Shown here piece by piece: positions 6,983 through 14,360 of a stretch of 28,749 nucleotides of DNA. Under the pieces are notes generated by a model. That model made no database searches. It had not been told where the DNA came from and worked only from the letters and a program-made list of their open reading frames with translations. Origin of the DNA: Candidatus Hodarchaeota archaeon. GTDB taxonomy: Archaea; Asgardarchaeota; Heimdallarchaeia; Hodarchaeales; Hodarchaeaceae. The stretch spans positions 1-28,749 of the forward strand of contig JAEOTU010000003.1 of the NCBI GenBank assembly GCA_016839665.1, written 5' to 3'. The first letter of the stretch is position 1; each line of letters opens with the position of its first letter. The position numbers and the translations under genes are program-made.

Positions 6983-7010
6983 TTTATAAACAGGTATGAG
7001 TGTAATTACA
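6983..7010 (+). promoter_or_regulatory. TATA box plus palindrome upstream of the secreted protein gene
   Basis: TTTATAAA at 6983-6990 is a good TATA box. Ten bases further lies the perfect palindrome TGTAATTACA (7001-7010), with a half-copy TGTAATT again at 7019-7025. A start about 25 bases after the TATA box falls near 7012, so the palindrome sits in the usual place for a repressor operator. The remainder of the 6711-7094 gap holds no supported gene. Confidence 0.5.
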
Positions 7011-7012
7011 TC

Positions 7013-7048
7013 TCCCCCTGTAATTCCGAGTGGTGGGATCAAGGGGGA
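7013..7048 (+). promoter_or_regulatory. Leader hairpin before the secreted protein gene
   Basis: TCCCCCT at 7013-7019 can pair exactly with AGGGGGA at 7042-7048, across 22 bases. It lies in the predicted leader, about 30 bases before the AAGGAGGT ribosome binding site (7077-7084). A regulatory role is inference; it may simply stabilise the message. Confidence 0.35.
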
Positions 7049-7094
7049 AAAACAACATTTGGAAAAAATATAATTTAAGGAGGTAAAATTAACG

Positions 7095-7631
7095 ATGAGG
7101 AAAAAGTTATCAGTATTGTTTCTACTAGTTTCCATTCTAACATTACTACCTGTCTTGTCAGTGGGAGCTAAAAAGCCGCTAAGAGGTCAAATGGATTTAT
7201 TTCTAGTCTTAGAAATGGATAAACCCTATAGTTACCCAGAAGGAGAAGAACTCGTTACTTGGGAAGGTACTATTGAGTTCGACAACATATATTATATGCG
7301 ATTCTTTTTCATAGGTCCAGGAAAACCAGGTAATCCTGAACCAGGAAAAGCAAGTCACTTCGGAGAAATTTGGGAAATTTGGACCGCTGACCCAAATGAA
7401 GGTGGCCTTCCACTCTTATGGGGGACTGATGAAGGATTAACCAACGTTGAAAAAGATCTGACCTGGAAGTATAGGATGAATGGTATCGTTGTAGAAGCGT
7501 TTGATTATGATGGGTACCCAGAGTTCTCAATGTGGGCTGGACGCACTGTGCATATGAGTGGTACAATAATATGGAATGGAGAACCCATGGCCTTAATGAG
7601 TACAGCACCAGGGACATTTCGAATAAACTGA
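7095..7631 (+). CDS. Secreted protein with signal peptide, unknown function
   Basis: The 178-residue product opens with a classical signal peptide: MRKK, then a hydrophobic core (LSVLFLLVSILTLLPVLS), with probable cleavage after VGA at about residue 25. The mature part is acidic and rich in aromatic residues and glycine/proline turns (FFFIGPGKPGNPEPGKASHF; WEGTIEFDNIYYMRF; GTIIWNGEPM), suggesting a small beta-sandwich. No cysteine remains in the mature part. I recognise no family. AAGGAGGT at 7077-7084 is the strongest ribosome binding site in the window. With the TATA box, palindrome, leader hairpin and a clear terminator, this is a self-contained, probably well expressed and regulated gene. 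Confidence 0.75.
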   Translation: MRKKLSVLFLLVSILTLLPVLSVGAKKPLRGQMDLFLVLEMDKPYSYPEGEELVTWEGTIEFDNIYYMRFFFIGPGKPGNPEPGKASHFGEIWEIWTADPNEGGLPLLWGTDEGLTNVEKDLTWKYRMNGIVVEAFDYDGYPEFSMWAGRTVHMSGTIIWNGEPMALMSTAPGTFRIN

Positions 7632-7657
7632 TGAACTAAGTAAAGAGACTGAAGATG

Positions 7658-7702
7658 CTCTTGGAGATCCCCAAGAGATTTCAACTCTTCTCCTTTTTTT
7701 TT
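7658..7702 (+). terminator. Hairpin and T-run terminator
   Basis: CTCTTGG (7658-7664) pairs exactly with CCAAGAG (7671-7677) across a six-base loop. A run of nine T follows at 7694-7702. It lies 27 bases after the stop of the secreted protein gene. Confidence 0.7.
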
Positions 7703-7787
7703 ATTGGTGATTAATTATTCTCACCAACTGGAGCTTTTTCAGCGTCCCCTCGATCCAAAGTTATAGGCGATTAATCAGGTTCAGCTT

Positions 7788-8193
7788 GTGATCGAAACAC
7801 CTCATATTCCCCGAAATTTAGCAAGTATTCATGAAGTAATCGAATTTTATCAGAAACTAATTGTCCAAGAAGAGATAAAACACAAAACGCTTATAGGTTA
7901 TTCATATGGGGGAGGATTAGTACAATTATTAATGAATTTTCTACCAGATCAGATTGATAGAGCCGTTCTTACACATACAGGTCTTCTATGGGGAAGAGAA
8001 ATAAAATCACAAAAACGAATGATGGTATTAATTAAAATTATTCCTCTATTTTTATTAAAAAAATTGCTAAAGGAAATCCGAATAATGATTAGATAAATTC
8101 CTGAGTCGATTGCCCTATTTTGATAAAATTGGTGACAGTTGTCATTTTCGGCGACCTCTTATCATCATTTATAAAGAGAAGGAATTCTATTGA
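7788..8193 (+). pseudogene. Alpha/beta-hydrolase remnant, truncated and frameshifted
   Basis: A 102-residue frame from GTG 7788 contains the nucleophile elbow GYSYGGG at about residues 38-44, preceded by HKTLI and followed by a helix (LVQLLMNFLPDQIDRAVLTH). This is the centre of an alpha/beta hydrolase. The protein lacks the N-terminal oxyanion strand region and stops at 8096 before the acid and histidine. In another frame the coding sense goes on at 8089-8193 with LDKFLSRLPYFDKIGDSCHF and RRPLIIIYKEKEFY, which resembles the late strand of the fold. A normal family member has about 250-300 residues, so both ends are lost. There is no proper ribosome binding site. A 7-bp hairpin (8181-8201) spans the last stop. 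Confidence 0.6.
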
Positions 8194-8358
8194 AGAATTC
8201 CCGTCCTCTGATAAAATTTCCAGATCATTTTTCGAAAACGGTTAGTCTGTAACAATACGCACTCTACTTGTTGTATCCCCCGATTCAGTCCGTTAAATTC
8301 ATCTTTCTAATTTTACTCTGCTGAACTGAAGATACGTGTCCTAGATGAACAACCCTGA

Positions 8359-8691
8359 GAAGGGATAGCAATAATTCATTATTATCTAAGAGCACTTAAG
8401 GAACGAGAAATATTCTCCCAGAAATAAGTAGGTTTAGATAGACCGATTGGATACGGTAATTAGGTCTGATAACTAAGTCCTCTTGAGAACGTTTCTACAA
8501 GATATATCGCGCTTATAGGGGAGATTGATGAGGATTTATCTGATTTATTCCAAACTCGAGATGTATTTCCAGATAATTTAGAAAACGAATAAGTCAAGTG
8601 TGTTCTCTACAAAGAGGGAGTTAAGTATGATGACTCAGTAATGAAATTCTCTATCTCTTCCCAAAAATTGCTTTATCAGGACATTTTATGA
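8359..8691 (+). pseudogene. Decayed gene with multiple in-frame stops, possibly TPR-like
   Basis: A single reading frame carries protein-like segments separated by stops. They are GIAIIHYYLRALKEREIFSQ (to TAA), VGLDRPIGYGN (to TAG), a long piece starting LSPLENVSTRYIALIGEIDE (8473-8592, TAA), and one starting VKCVLYKEGVKYDDSVMKFS (8593-8691, TGA). All lie in the same frame without any shift. The first segment resembles the YYLRALxxRE helix of tetratricopeptide repeats common in Asgard proteins, but this rests on one motif. No start codon with a ribosome binding site was found. I read it as an old gene inactivated by nonsense mutations. Confidence 0.4.
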
Positions 8692-8850
8692 TATATTGAG
8701 TGATTTTCTTTGGATTATTTCAACTTTTATTTTGGAGTCTGAGTGTTATCAAAAAATTCAAACAAATCTTAGTTTGATCCCTTAGTACAAAAATAAAACT
8801 TAATCAACCATTTTTTCACGGTGTAATACGGAAAATATTCGGAGGACAGA

Positions 8851-9245
8851 ATGCGGTTTCTTTTCAAACTTGAAAATGGTCATTTTCGGTTAGAATCCAC
8901 CCATCAGTAGGGCCTGTGGGGACACCAGGAGTTATTGTAGATGGTTTTGTTGATGATATATAAATTCCCATCAAATTCAGGGATAGAACACTCAATCGAT
9001 AAAATTATCCGTGTTACATGGTTTAGTTGGAGGGTACTCCCTCCTTATCACACACATTTTAATGGGAGTAGATCCAGTCTTGTATTATTTACAGACATTA
9101 CCCCTAGTGATGCGATATGTTTCGTGTGGAAACTCTTGAGGACGAACGCCTCCTGTTCAGGATCATCACCCCAGAAATTCCGAAACATGTTAAAGACAAG
9201 CTATTAGATACTATTGAACAGTTTGAAGAACAACGGGCGATTTGA
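8851..9245 (+). pseudogene. Decayed gene with several frameshifts, unknown family
   Basis: The start is well formed: GGAGGACAGA immediately before ATG 8851, reading MRFLFKLENGHFRLE until TAG 8908. The coding sense then appears in other frames: VGPVGTPGVIVDGFVDDI (8907-8960), YKFPSNSGIEHSIDKIIRV (the first frame again), possibly LSVLHGLVGGYSLLITHILM (around 9005-9064), and a final piece MFRVETLEDERLLFRIITPE with 22 more residues, ending at TGA 9243-9245. Together they suggest one protein of about 130 residues broken by at least two or three indels. The 88-codon open frame 8941-9207 alone does not look like a protein. No family is recognised. Nothing is seen from 9246 to 9372 except the leader of the topoisomerase gene. 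Confidence 0.45.
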
Positions 9246-9372
9246 GGAGTTACATCTTATCATCTATGGATGAATAAAATTCTAAGTATCCACAATTTTG
9301 GCCTCTAAAGGGCACAATTGCGTGTTAATATTTATATTAAACAATACTATCGATATAAATAGGTGAACAATA

Positions 9373-11652
9373 GTGGTTCCGAAGGTCTTGGTAATCGGAG
9401 AGAAACCCTCGCAGGTGAAGACGATAGCCAAGACGTTATTCACGCACAGTGAGACCGAAAAGGTCGCTGACCGATTATATTTACGAAAAGGGCAATGGGA
9501 AGGGAAAAAGCTAACCTTTATTCCACTGATCGGGCATATTACCAACATTGATACTGCTAAGGAGTTTGGCTGGAATAAATGTCCGCCATTAGAAATTGTC
9601 CAGAATCCCAAAGCACTGATCATTCAGACAAATCGCACATTTCAGCGGATCATCAGTCAAAAAGCACAAATGGTTGATGAGTTATGGCTGGCTACCGATC
9701 CCGACTCAGAGGGGGACAATATTGCATATGAAGCATATACGATAGCGATCCGTGCCAATCCTGCTCTGAAACAGGCCACTAAACGAGTTTGGAACTCTTC
9801 ACTCACCCAACAAGAAATCATCAGATCCTTTCAAAATCTGATCCCATGGGAGCTCTATTTGGCATTGGCGGTTCAAGGCCGTCGAATAGCCGACGCATGG
9901 GTGGGATTTGCAGGAACAAGAGAAGTGACAGGAACTGCAAGAAGGGTAATCAAACAACGAGGGCTGGTTCTCTCAGTCGGGCGAGTCCAACTTCCGACTT
10001 TAAACTTGATTGTGGAACGTGATCGGGAAAGGAATACGTTTCTCCAGAAGCTCAAGTATAATTTGGTAGCAGACTTATTGACTGACGACAGGAAAGAAGT
10101 GTTGGTGACGGTTAAGCACGACCAATCACCGTTTGAAGAGGAAAGATCAGTCCAGCAAATACTGGATAAAATTAAAGGGACTACAACAGGCACAGTCACT
10201 GAATTTAAAACTTGGACAAACAAGATTTCTCCACCGAGGCCGTGGAACACAACTGACGCGTTAGCTCTACTGACCAAACAACTCAAGATCAAAGCAGACA
10301 TGGCTATGTCCCTTCTCACAACTCTGTATGAAAAAGGATTCATATCCTACCCGCGGACTGACAACCGTCGGTTCAAAGACAATTTTCCCCATGAACTGAT
10401 TTTAACGAAACTGAAGAAACACACTGTTTATCAACCTTATTTGGAGTTAATAACCGATCTATCCCAAGTGAGAACCAATGGACGGAAGCAGGGAGCTGAA
10501 GATCATGACCCGATTCACCCTACAGGGAACATTCCAAAAGAAGACTCAATCATCACCAAACTCCACTTGAGAGCATGGGATTATATCTCGCGCTATTATA
10601 TTGGTATGTTTCTCCCAGATATGATCCAAGCACGGGGGTCAGTTAATGTAAATATTAAGCAAGAACCGTTCAATCAAAAGTATCAGCACATAACAGAAGA
10701 GGGGTGGACTCAAGCAATTCCGTGGAGAAAACCAAAGGAATCCAAAATATTTCGATTTACAACTGGACAATCCGTTCAAGTCGGTGACATCAAAAAAGAG
10801 TCGTTTAAGACCAAACCCCCACCCCAGTGGAATGATTCGTCCTTGATCCGTAGATTAGAAAAATTGCGAATTGGTACCAAATCCAGTCGGCCAGAAATAC
10901 TCAAGAAGTTAGAATCACGAAATTATGTGGTTAGACACAGGAAGACCTCCTATGAAAGCACTTCATTGGGTCAGTCAATTATCCAGGTATTTGAAAAGAT
11001 TTGGCCTGAGCTGGTTACGCCCAGTTTTACTCGCATGGTGGAAGCGAAGATGGATGAGGTCGCCACTAAACAAGCCAGTTATGAGAACATGCTTGAATCC
11101 ATTCGACAACAGTATATCACACTTCACCTGAAACTATTATCTCAACTCCCAGAACTCCAAGCACTTCTAAGACAGGAACTAGATCCTCCGAAAGAGGATA
11201 TAGCGAAAAAAGGGAAGAGTGAATCTAAGACTGAAAGACTGATGTGTCCCGTATGTCAGCAGGGGAGAATGATGGAAAGAATGAATGTTAAAACACAACA
11301 AATATTCTTTGGTTGCTCCCGTTACCCAACATGTAGATGGACTTCACCAAGTAAAAAGACAAGGGAGGGAAATGTCATCCCCGTGACAACCATGAAGGAT
11401 GTGGTAGGATCGTGTTCAGAATGCGAGGGAACACTTTTTCTCAAAAGAATTAAAACCTATCGTCTGGTGGGATGTTCCAACTATCCAACCTGTCAAACAT
11501 CATTCTTTTTACCAAAGAAAGGACGGGTAACTGTGTTGAAGAATGAAATTTGCCCAACTTGTAAGAGTCATATGCTTTCTCATATCTTCAGCAAGAGGGA
11601 ACGCGTAGAATCTAAGAAAAAAGTCTTCTGTGTGATTTGTCAGAATCAATAG
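9373..11652 (+). CDS. Type IA DNA topoisomerase with three C-terminal zinc fingers
   Basis: The 759-residue enzyme cuts one DNA strand through a tyrosine, passes the other strand and reseals, relaxing negative supercoils. The Toprim domain starts VLVIGEKPSQ (catalytic Glu10) and has the acidic motif ATDPDSEGDN with Asp109, Asp111 and Glu113. The active-site tyrosine is Tyr326 in GFISYPRTDN. LSVGRVQLPTLNLIVERDRE is the family's DNA-binding element. From about residue 625 to the end there are three four-cysteine fingers (CPVC..GCSRYPTC, CSEC..GCSNYPTC, CPTC..CVIC). The acidic motif resembles that of reverse gyrase (TDPDTEGEKIA), but there is no helicase domain. It starts at GTG 9373 with AGGTGA seven bases upstream. 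The gene is less AT-rich than its surroundings, and its neighbours have no replication genes. Confidence 0.95.
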   Translation: MVPKVLVIGEKPSQVKTIAKTLFTHSETEKVADRLYLRKGQWEGKKLTFIPLIGHITNIDTAKEFGWNKCPPLEIVQNPKALIIQTNRTFQRIISQKAQMVDELWLATDPDSEGDNIAYEAYTIAIRANPALKQATKRVWNSSLTQQEIIRSFQNLIPWELYLALAVQGRRIADAWVGFAGTREVTGTARRVIKQRGLVLSVGRVQLPTLNLIVERDRERNTFLQKLKYNLVADLLTDDRKEVLVTVKHDQSPFEEERSVQQILDKIKGTTTGTVTEFKTWTNKISPPRPWNTTDALALLTKQLKIKADMAMSLLTTLYEKGFISYPRTDNRRFKDNFPHELILTKLKKHTVYQPYLELITDLSQVRTNGRKQGAEDHDPIHPTGNIPKEDSIITKLHLRAWDYISRYYIGMFLPDMIQARGSVNVNIKQEPFNQKYQHITEEGWTQAIPWRKPKESKIFRFTTGQSVQVGDIKKESFKTKPPPQWNDSSLIRRLEKLRIGTKSSRPEILKKLESRNYVVRHRKTSYESTSLGQSIIQVFEKIWPELVTPSFTRMVEAKMDEVATKQASYENMLESIRQQYITLHLKLLSQLPELQALLRQELDPPKEDIAKKGKSESKTERLMCPVCQQGRMMERMNVKTQQIFFGCSRYPTCRWTSPSKKTREGNVIPVTTMKDVVGSCSECEGTLFLKRIKTYRLVGCSNYPTCQTSFFLPKKGRVTVLKNEICPTCKSHMLSHIFSKRERVESKKKVFCVICQNQ

Positions 11653-11678
11653 GAGTTATTTCTTTTCAGAACATAGGT

Positions 11679-11816
11679 CTAGAGGTCAATTCCGCCTTTT
11701 TCTATAAGGAGAGTGGTAGAACCCATCTTGATCCCAGTTATTGTGGTATCTATTCCAACGAGTCCTCCTCCTACAGCTAAATCATAAATAGTCTTTTGTG
11801 ATGTCATCAACCCCAT
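11679..11816 (-). CDS. Possible 45-residue ORF behind the CPBP protease gene
   Basis: On the minus strand, eight bases after the stop of the protease gene, an ATG at 11816 (or the third-codon-downstream ATG at 11807) opens a 45-residue frame: MGLMTSQKTIYDLAVGGGLV, followed by GIDTTITGIKMGSTTLLIEK and GGIDL. The overlapping GCTAGGAGT gives a ribosome binding site best spaced for ATG 11807. Composition is protein-like, with a glycine-rich turn. It could be a real small protein translated with the protease or the stump of a longer gene. It converges with the topoisomerase gene ending at 11652. Confidence 0.4.
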   Translation of the reverse strand: MGLMTSQKTIYDLAVGGGLVGIDTTITGIKMGSTTLLIEKGGIDL

Positions 11817-11824
11817 ACTCCTAG

Positions 11825-12961
11825 CTACTCATATCCACTTTGAGCGAATTCTGTTTGGATAGATAACCAAAACGGAACAGAGAACGCAATAACATAAAAA
11901 ATCATAATATAATAAAAGTAATCTGGTAAACCACCAGTTAATTCTCTTCCGATCGTTACTACCAGTGCTTGGATCATTAGTAGACCTAATGAAATGATAA
12001 GAAAACCGACTACCCCTTTTTTTATGAAAGGAGCTGAAGGTTTCTTCAAGATTTTGAACCCAACTAAAGAAAACTGACTCCTTATTAAATCTAAAACCAA
12101 ATAAAAAATAATTCCTAAGGTGATAATGACGCTGATTGTAATAATCAGATCATCCACATCTAGAAGAGTAGCGTCGTACATGTTCACTCCGATTTCTACG
12201 ATTACTTCATTATGGAGAGAGTGTAAAGCACTGAAAATGAATGGAAATAGGACGTTTCTTGTCCAAATATAGATTATTCCAGCAAGCATACCGAAAACAA
12301 AGCTCAAAAGAAATGTAAAAGAATCTCTAACGAGATCTATATTTGGTCTCAAAAGATAATGGGGGATCCCGATAAAGCTATCACCTAAACTAGCGAGGAT
12401 AACAGCATGGAACGGGGATAAACCCCGATCCTCTAATAATGGAATCATCAAACGACGATAAATTAGCTCAGTAAAAAGTGGATTCATGACTAATCTAAAA
12501 ATTAAAAAAAGAGACATTAGAACTGGATTTTCTAGCTCTGTCCAATTACCAACAAACCAAGGAGTACCATAAAAAAATTCTTCATCTATTTCTAGATCAA
12601 TTAATTCAATCAATCCAATTAAAATCGCCTGAAAAGTGGTTACAATGCAAAAAAACACGAGAGCAATAGCAATACCATGTACATTTGCCTTCTTATATTC
12701 AGCGTATTTTGCTTTCAGTCTAGGAATGATAACAAAAAATATAATCGCAAGTAGTATTGTGTAAGAAATGTTAGGTAATATGTATTTCAATAATAATAAA
12801 GAACTATCAGTTTGCAAATTTGGTATAAGGATTTCCAACTGGTAGAAGAAGAAAGGCCATGCAATAAGATTAAATAAGAAATACCCGACTGCGACCATTA
12901 CAGCAGGAGTGAAAAAATTCAGGTAACTGTTCTCAATTTCCACAATTTCTATTTTTCGCAA
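11825..12961 (-). CDS. CPBP-family (CAAX protease-like) intramembrane protein
   Basis: The 378-residue product has about eight to ten TM segments. The CPBP/Abi core lies at residues 150-255. NPLFTELIYRRLMIPLLEDR corresponds to the EExxxR motif, but the first glutamate is replaced by Thr164 while Glu165 and Arg169 remain. GDSFIGIPHYLL supplies His201, with F-x4-H instead of FxxxH. HSLHN gives the HxxxN motif at His247 and Asn251. Family members are membrane metalloproteases or bacteriocin-immunity proteins; the altered first motif leaves activity in doubt. TTG 12961 is the first possible start, because an in-frame TAA directly precedes it; GTG 12946 is an alternative. A TATA-like TATTTAAA near 12990-12999 would give a very short leader. 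Confidence 0.8.
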   Translation of the reverse strand: MRKIEIVEIENSYLNFFTPAVMVAVGYFLFNLIAWPFFFYQLEILIPNLQTDSSLLLLKYILPNISYTILLAIIFFVIIPRLKAKYAEYKKANVHGIAIALVFFCIVTTFQAILIGLIELIDLEIDEEFFYGTPWFVGNWTELENPVLMSLFLIFRLVMNPLFTELIYRRLMIPLLEDRGLSPFHAVILASLGDSFIGIPHYLLRPNIDLVRDSFTFLLSFVFGMLAGIIYIWTRNVLFPFIFSALHSLHNEVIVEIGVNMYDATLLDVDDLIITISVIITLGIIFYLVLDLIRSQFSLVGFKILKKPSAPFIKKGVVGFLIISLGLLMIQALVVTIGRELTGGLPDYFYYIMIFYVIAFSVPFWLSIQTEFAQSGYE

Positions 12962-13008
12962 TTAGAAACCCAAAACTCATTAATCCTCAATTTTTTAAAT
13001 ATTTTATC

Positions 13009-14091
13009 TTATCTTCTTAGTTTCTGCCCGTTTAATCTTTTAAAATTCCTCGACGTGATTAATAGCACTATTAAACTAAGTAATGCGAGCTGAAGTTCAA
13101 AACTCTGAATTCCTGAGCTATCTCCTACAATCTCAAGAATAATCAGTCCATTGGCCGCGTCAGCAAGATAAATGAGATTATCAGATACATGTAAGCCATA
13201 AGCAATACCAGTTTCGTTAAATATTCCAATTAAATTAGGTTGGGACGGATTGGAAAAGTTTAATACTTTTAGACCATTCATATAATCAGCAACAAATGCT
13301 ACATTCTCCTCAGGATCAAGCTCAATGGAAATGGAGCTGAAACAATCAATAGAATGAGTTAACAACTGAATATTTGACACGTCACTAATGTTATAGATAT
13401 CCAATCCACGCTGCCAGTATGCTAAAAACGCTAAGTCCCCACGTATTGCTATACTTCCTAACCCCTCTTCTTCAGTTGATTGATTACCGCAATGTCCTAT
13501 TAAAAGGGGATTGGAATTGTTACTAACATCAAAGATCATTAATCCATTGATTCCATCCGCCAAATACACAATTTTCTCTTTTATTTGGATATTAGTAGCA
13601 TAGCCACCAGTGGAGTATTGACTTAGTGCAGTTGGATGAGAAAGATTACTACAATCAGCAATGAATAGTCCAAATTCCCCATCTGCAATGAATGCGGTAG
13701 TTCCAACAACTTTGACATCGTAAGTATAATTCGGCACGTGGATCCGATTCATACTTAATGGATTTGTGGGGTTACTACAATCTATTATTTTCAAACCCCC
13801 AAAACCATCACCAATATATGCAACATTATTTTGGTCCATGAATAACCGATGGGTGTACCCTCTACCTATTTTAGGTAAAGTACCGATTTCTGTGATATTA
13901 ACTGGATCAGAAATATCATATATTTTCAACCCACCATAACCACATGTCACAAATGCCAAATTCTCTACTACTTGGACATCATATGCATCGCCTCCTGTTC
14001 CTATCTGTCCTAACTTCACTAACTCAATGTCTTGTTGTGATGCACCAACGATGCTTTTACTCTCATTGAAGAAAAGGATCAAAAAAATCAC
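13009..14091 (-). CDS. LVIVD-repeat beta-propeller surface protein
   Basis: The 360-residue product is built of about seven repeats of roughly 42 residues. Each has the pattern (V)AYVADG.GGLKI.DVSNPSNP..(I/L)G, for example LAFVTCGYGGLKIYDISDP, NVAYIGDGFGGLKIIDCSNP, TAFIADGEFGLFIADCSNL and IVYLADGINGLMIFDVSNN. This is the LVIVD repeat, which folds as a beta-propeller in secreted archaeal proteins. The start is hydrophobic (VIFLILFF) like a short signal peptide, and the C-terminus has one TM helix (LQLALLSLIVLLI) followed by a basic tail, so the propeller should face outside. The first possible start is GTG 14091 with AAGG just before it. The short signal suggests the true N-terminus may be damaged: an ATG at about 14109 in another frame stops after two codons. 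Confidence 0.85.
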   Translation of the reverse strand: MIFLILFFNESKSIVGASQQDIELVKLGQIGTGGDAYDVQVVENLAFVTCGYGGLKIYDISDPVNITEIGTLPKIGRGYTHRLFMDQNNVAYIGDGFGGLKIIDCSNPTNPLSMNRIHVPNYTYDVKVVGTTAFIADGEFGLFIADCSNLSHPTALSQYSTGGYATNIQIKEKIVYLADGINGLMIFDVSNNSNPLLIGHCGNQSTEEEGLGSIAIRGDLAFLAYWQRGLDIYNISDVSNIQLLTHSIDCFSSISIELDPEENVAFVADYMNGLKVLNFSNPSQPNLIGIFNETGIAYGLHVSDNLIYLADAANGLIILEIVGDSSGIQSFELQLALLSLIVLLITSRNFKRLNGQKLRR

Positions 14092-14292
14092 CTTAAAGCT
14101 ATTTCATGTTCTTCTTTTTTCTTCGATGTCCCCTTGTCTTAATAGAAATCAGGGTAATACCATGTCTGATCATTTGTCTAACTCACTATCAGGATTTAAC
14201 TTTCTCTTCAGAAAGAATAGATAATTATGTGATTTCTGTTAGATGCAACTCCCCTCCACGTTTAACTTGTAATTTCATTAATCTGATCTTTC

Positions 14293-14340
14293 TCGACTAA
14301 TGTTTCATAAAATAAAGTATTAAAAAGAAGTATTAGTCGA
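14293..14340. repeat. Inverted repeat between serine hydrolase and LVIVD gene
   Basis: TCGACTAAT (14293-14301) is matched exactly by ATTAGTCGA (14332-14340), nine paired bases with a 30-base AT-rich centre. It lies 3' of the hydrolase gene and about 200 bases before the LVIVD start. It could be a processing or terminator hairpin or a two-half-site operator. The rest of the 14092-14360 gap shows no gene. Confidence 0.4.
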
Positions 14341-14360
14341 ACATTTCATTAATGACTTTT

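Noticed and set aside
6872..7135. An 87-codon minus-strand frame across the promoter of the secreted protein gene
   Set aside because: It overlaps the TATA box, ribosome binding site and signal peptide of a much better plus-strand gene and has no motif of its own.
8181..8201. GGAATTC-7-GAATTCC hairpin as a terminator
   Set aside because: No T-run follows and it overlaps decayed coding sequence.
8941..9207. An 88-codon plus-strand open frame taken as a gene
   Set aside because: It has no ribosome binding site. Protein-like sense lies in alternating frames and fits a frameshifted older gene starting at 8851.
9482..9900. Search for a reverse gyrase helicase domain near the topoisomerase
   Set aside because: The DNA upstream of 9373 encodes only short decayed frames with no helicase motifs.
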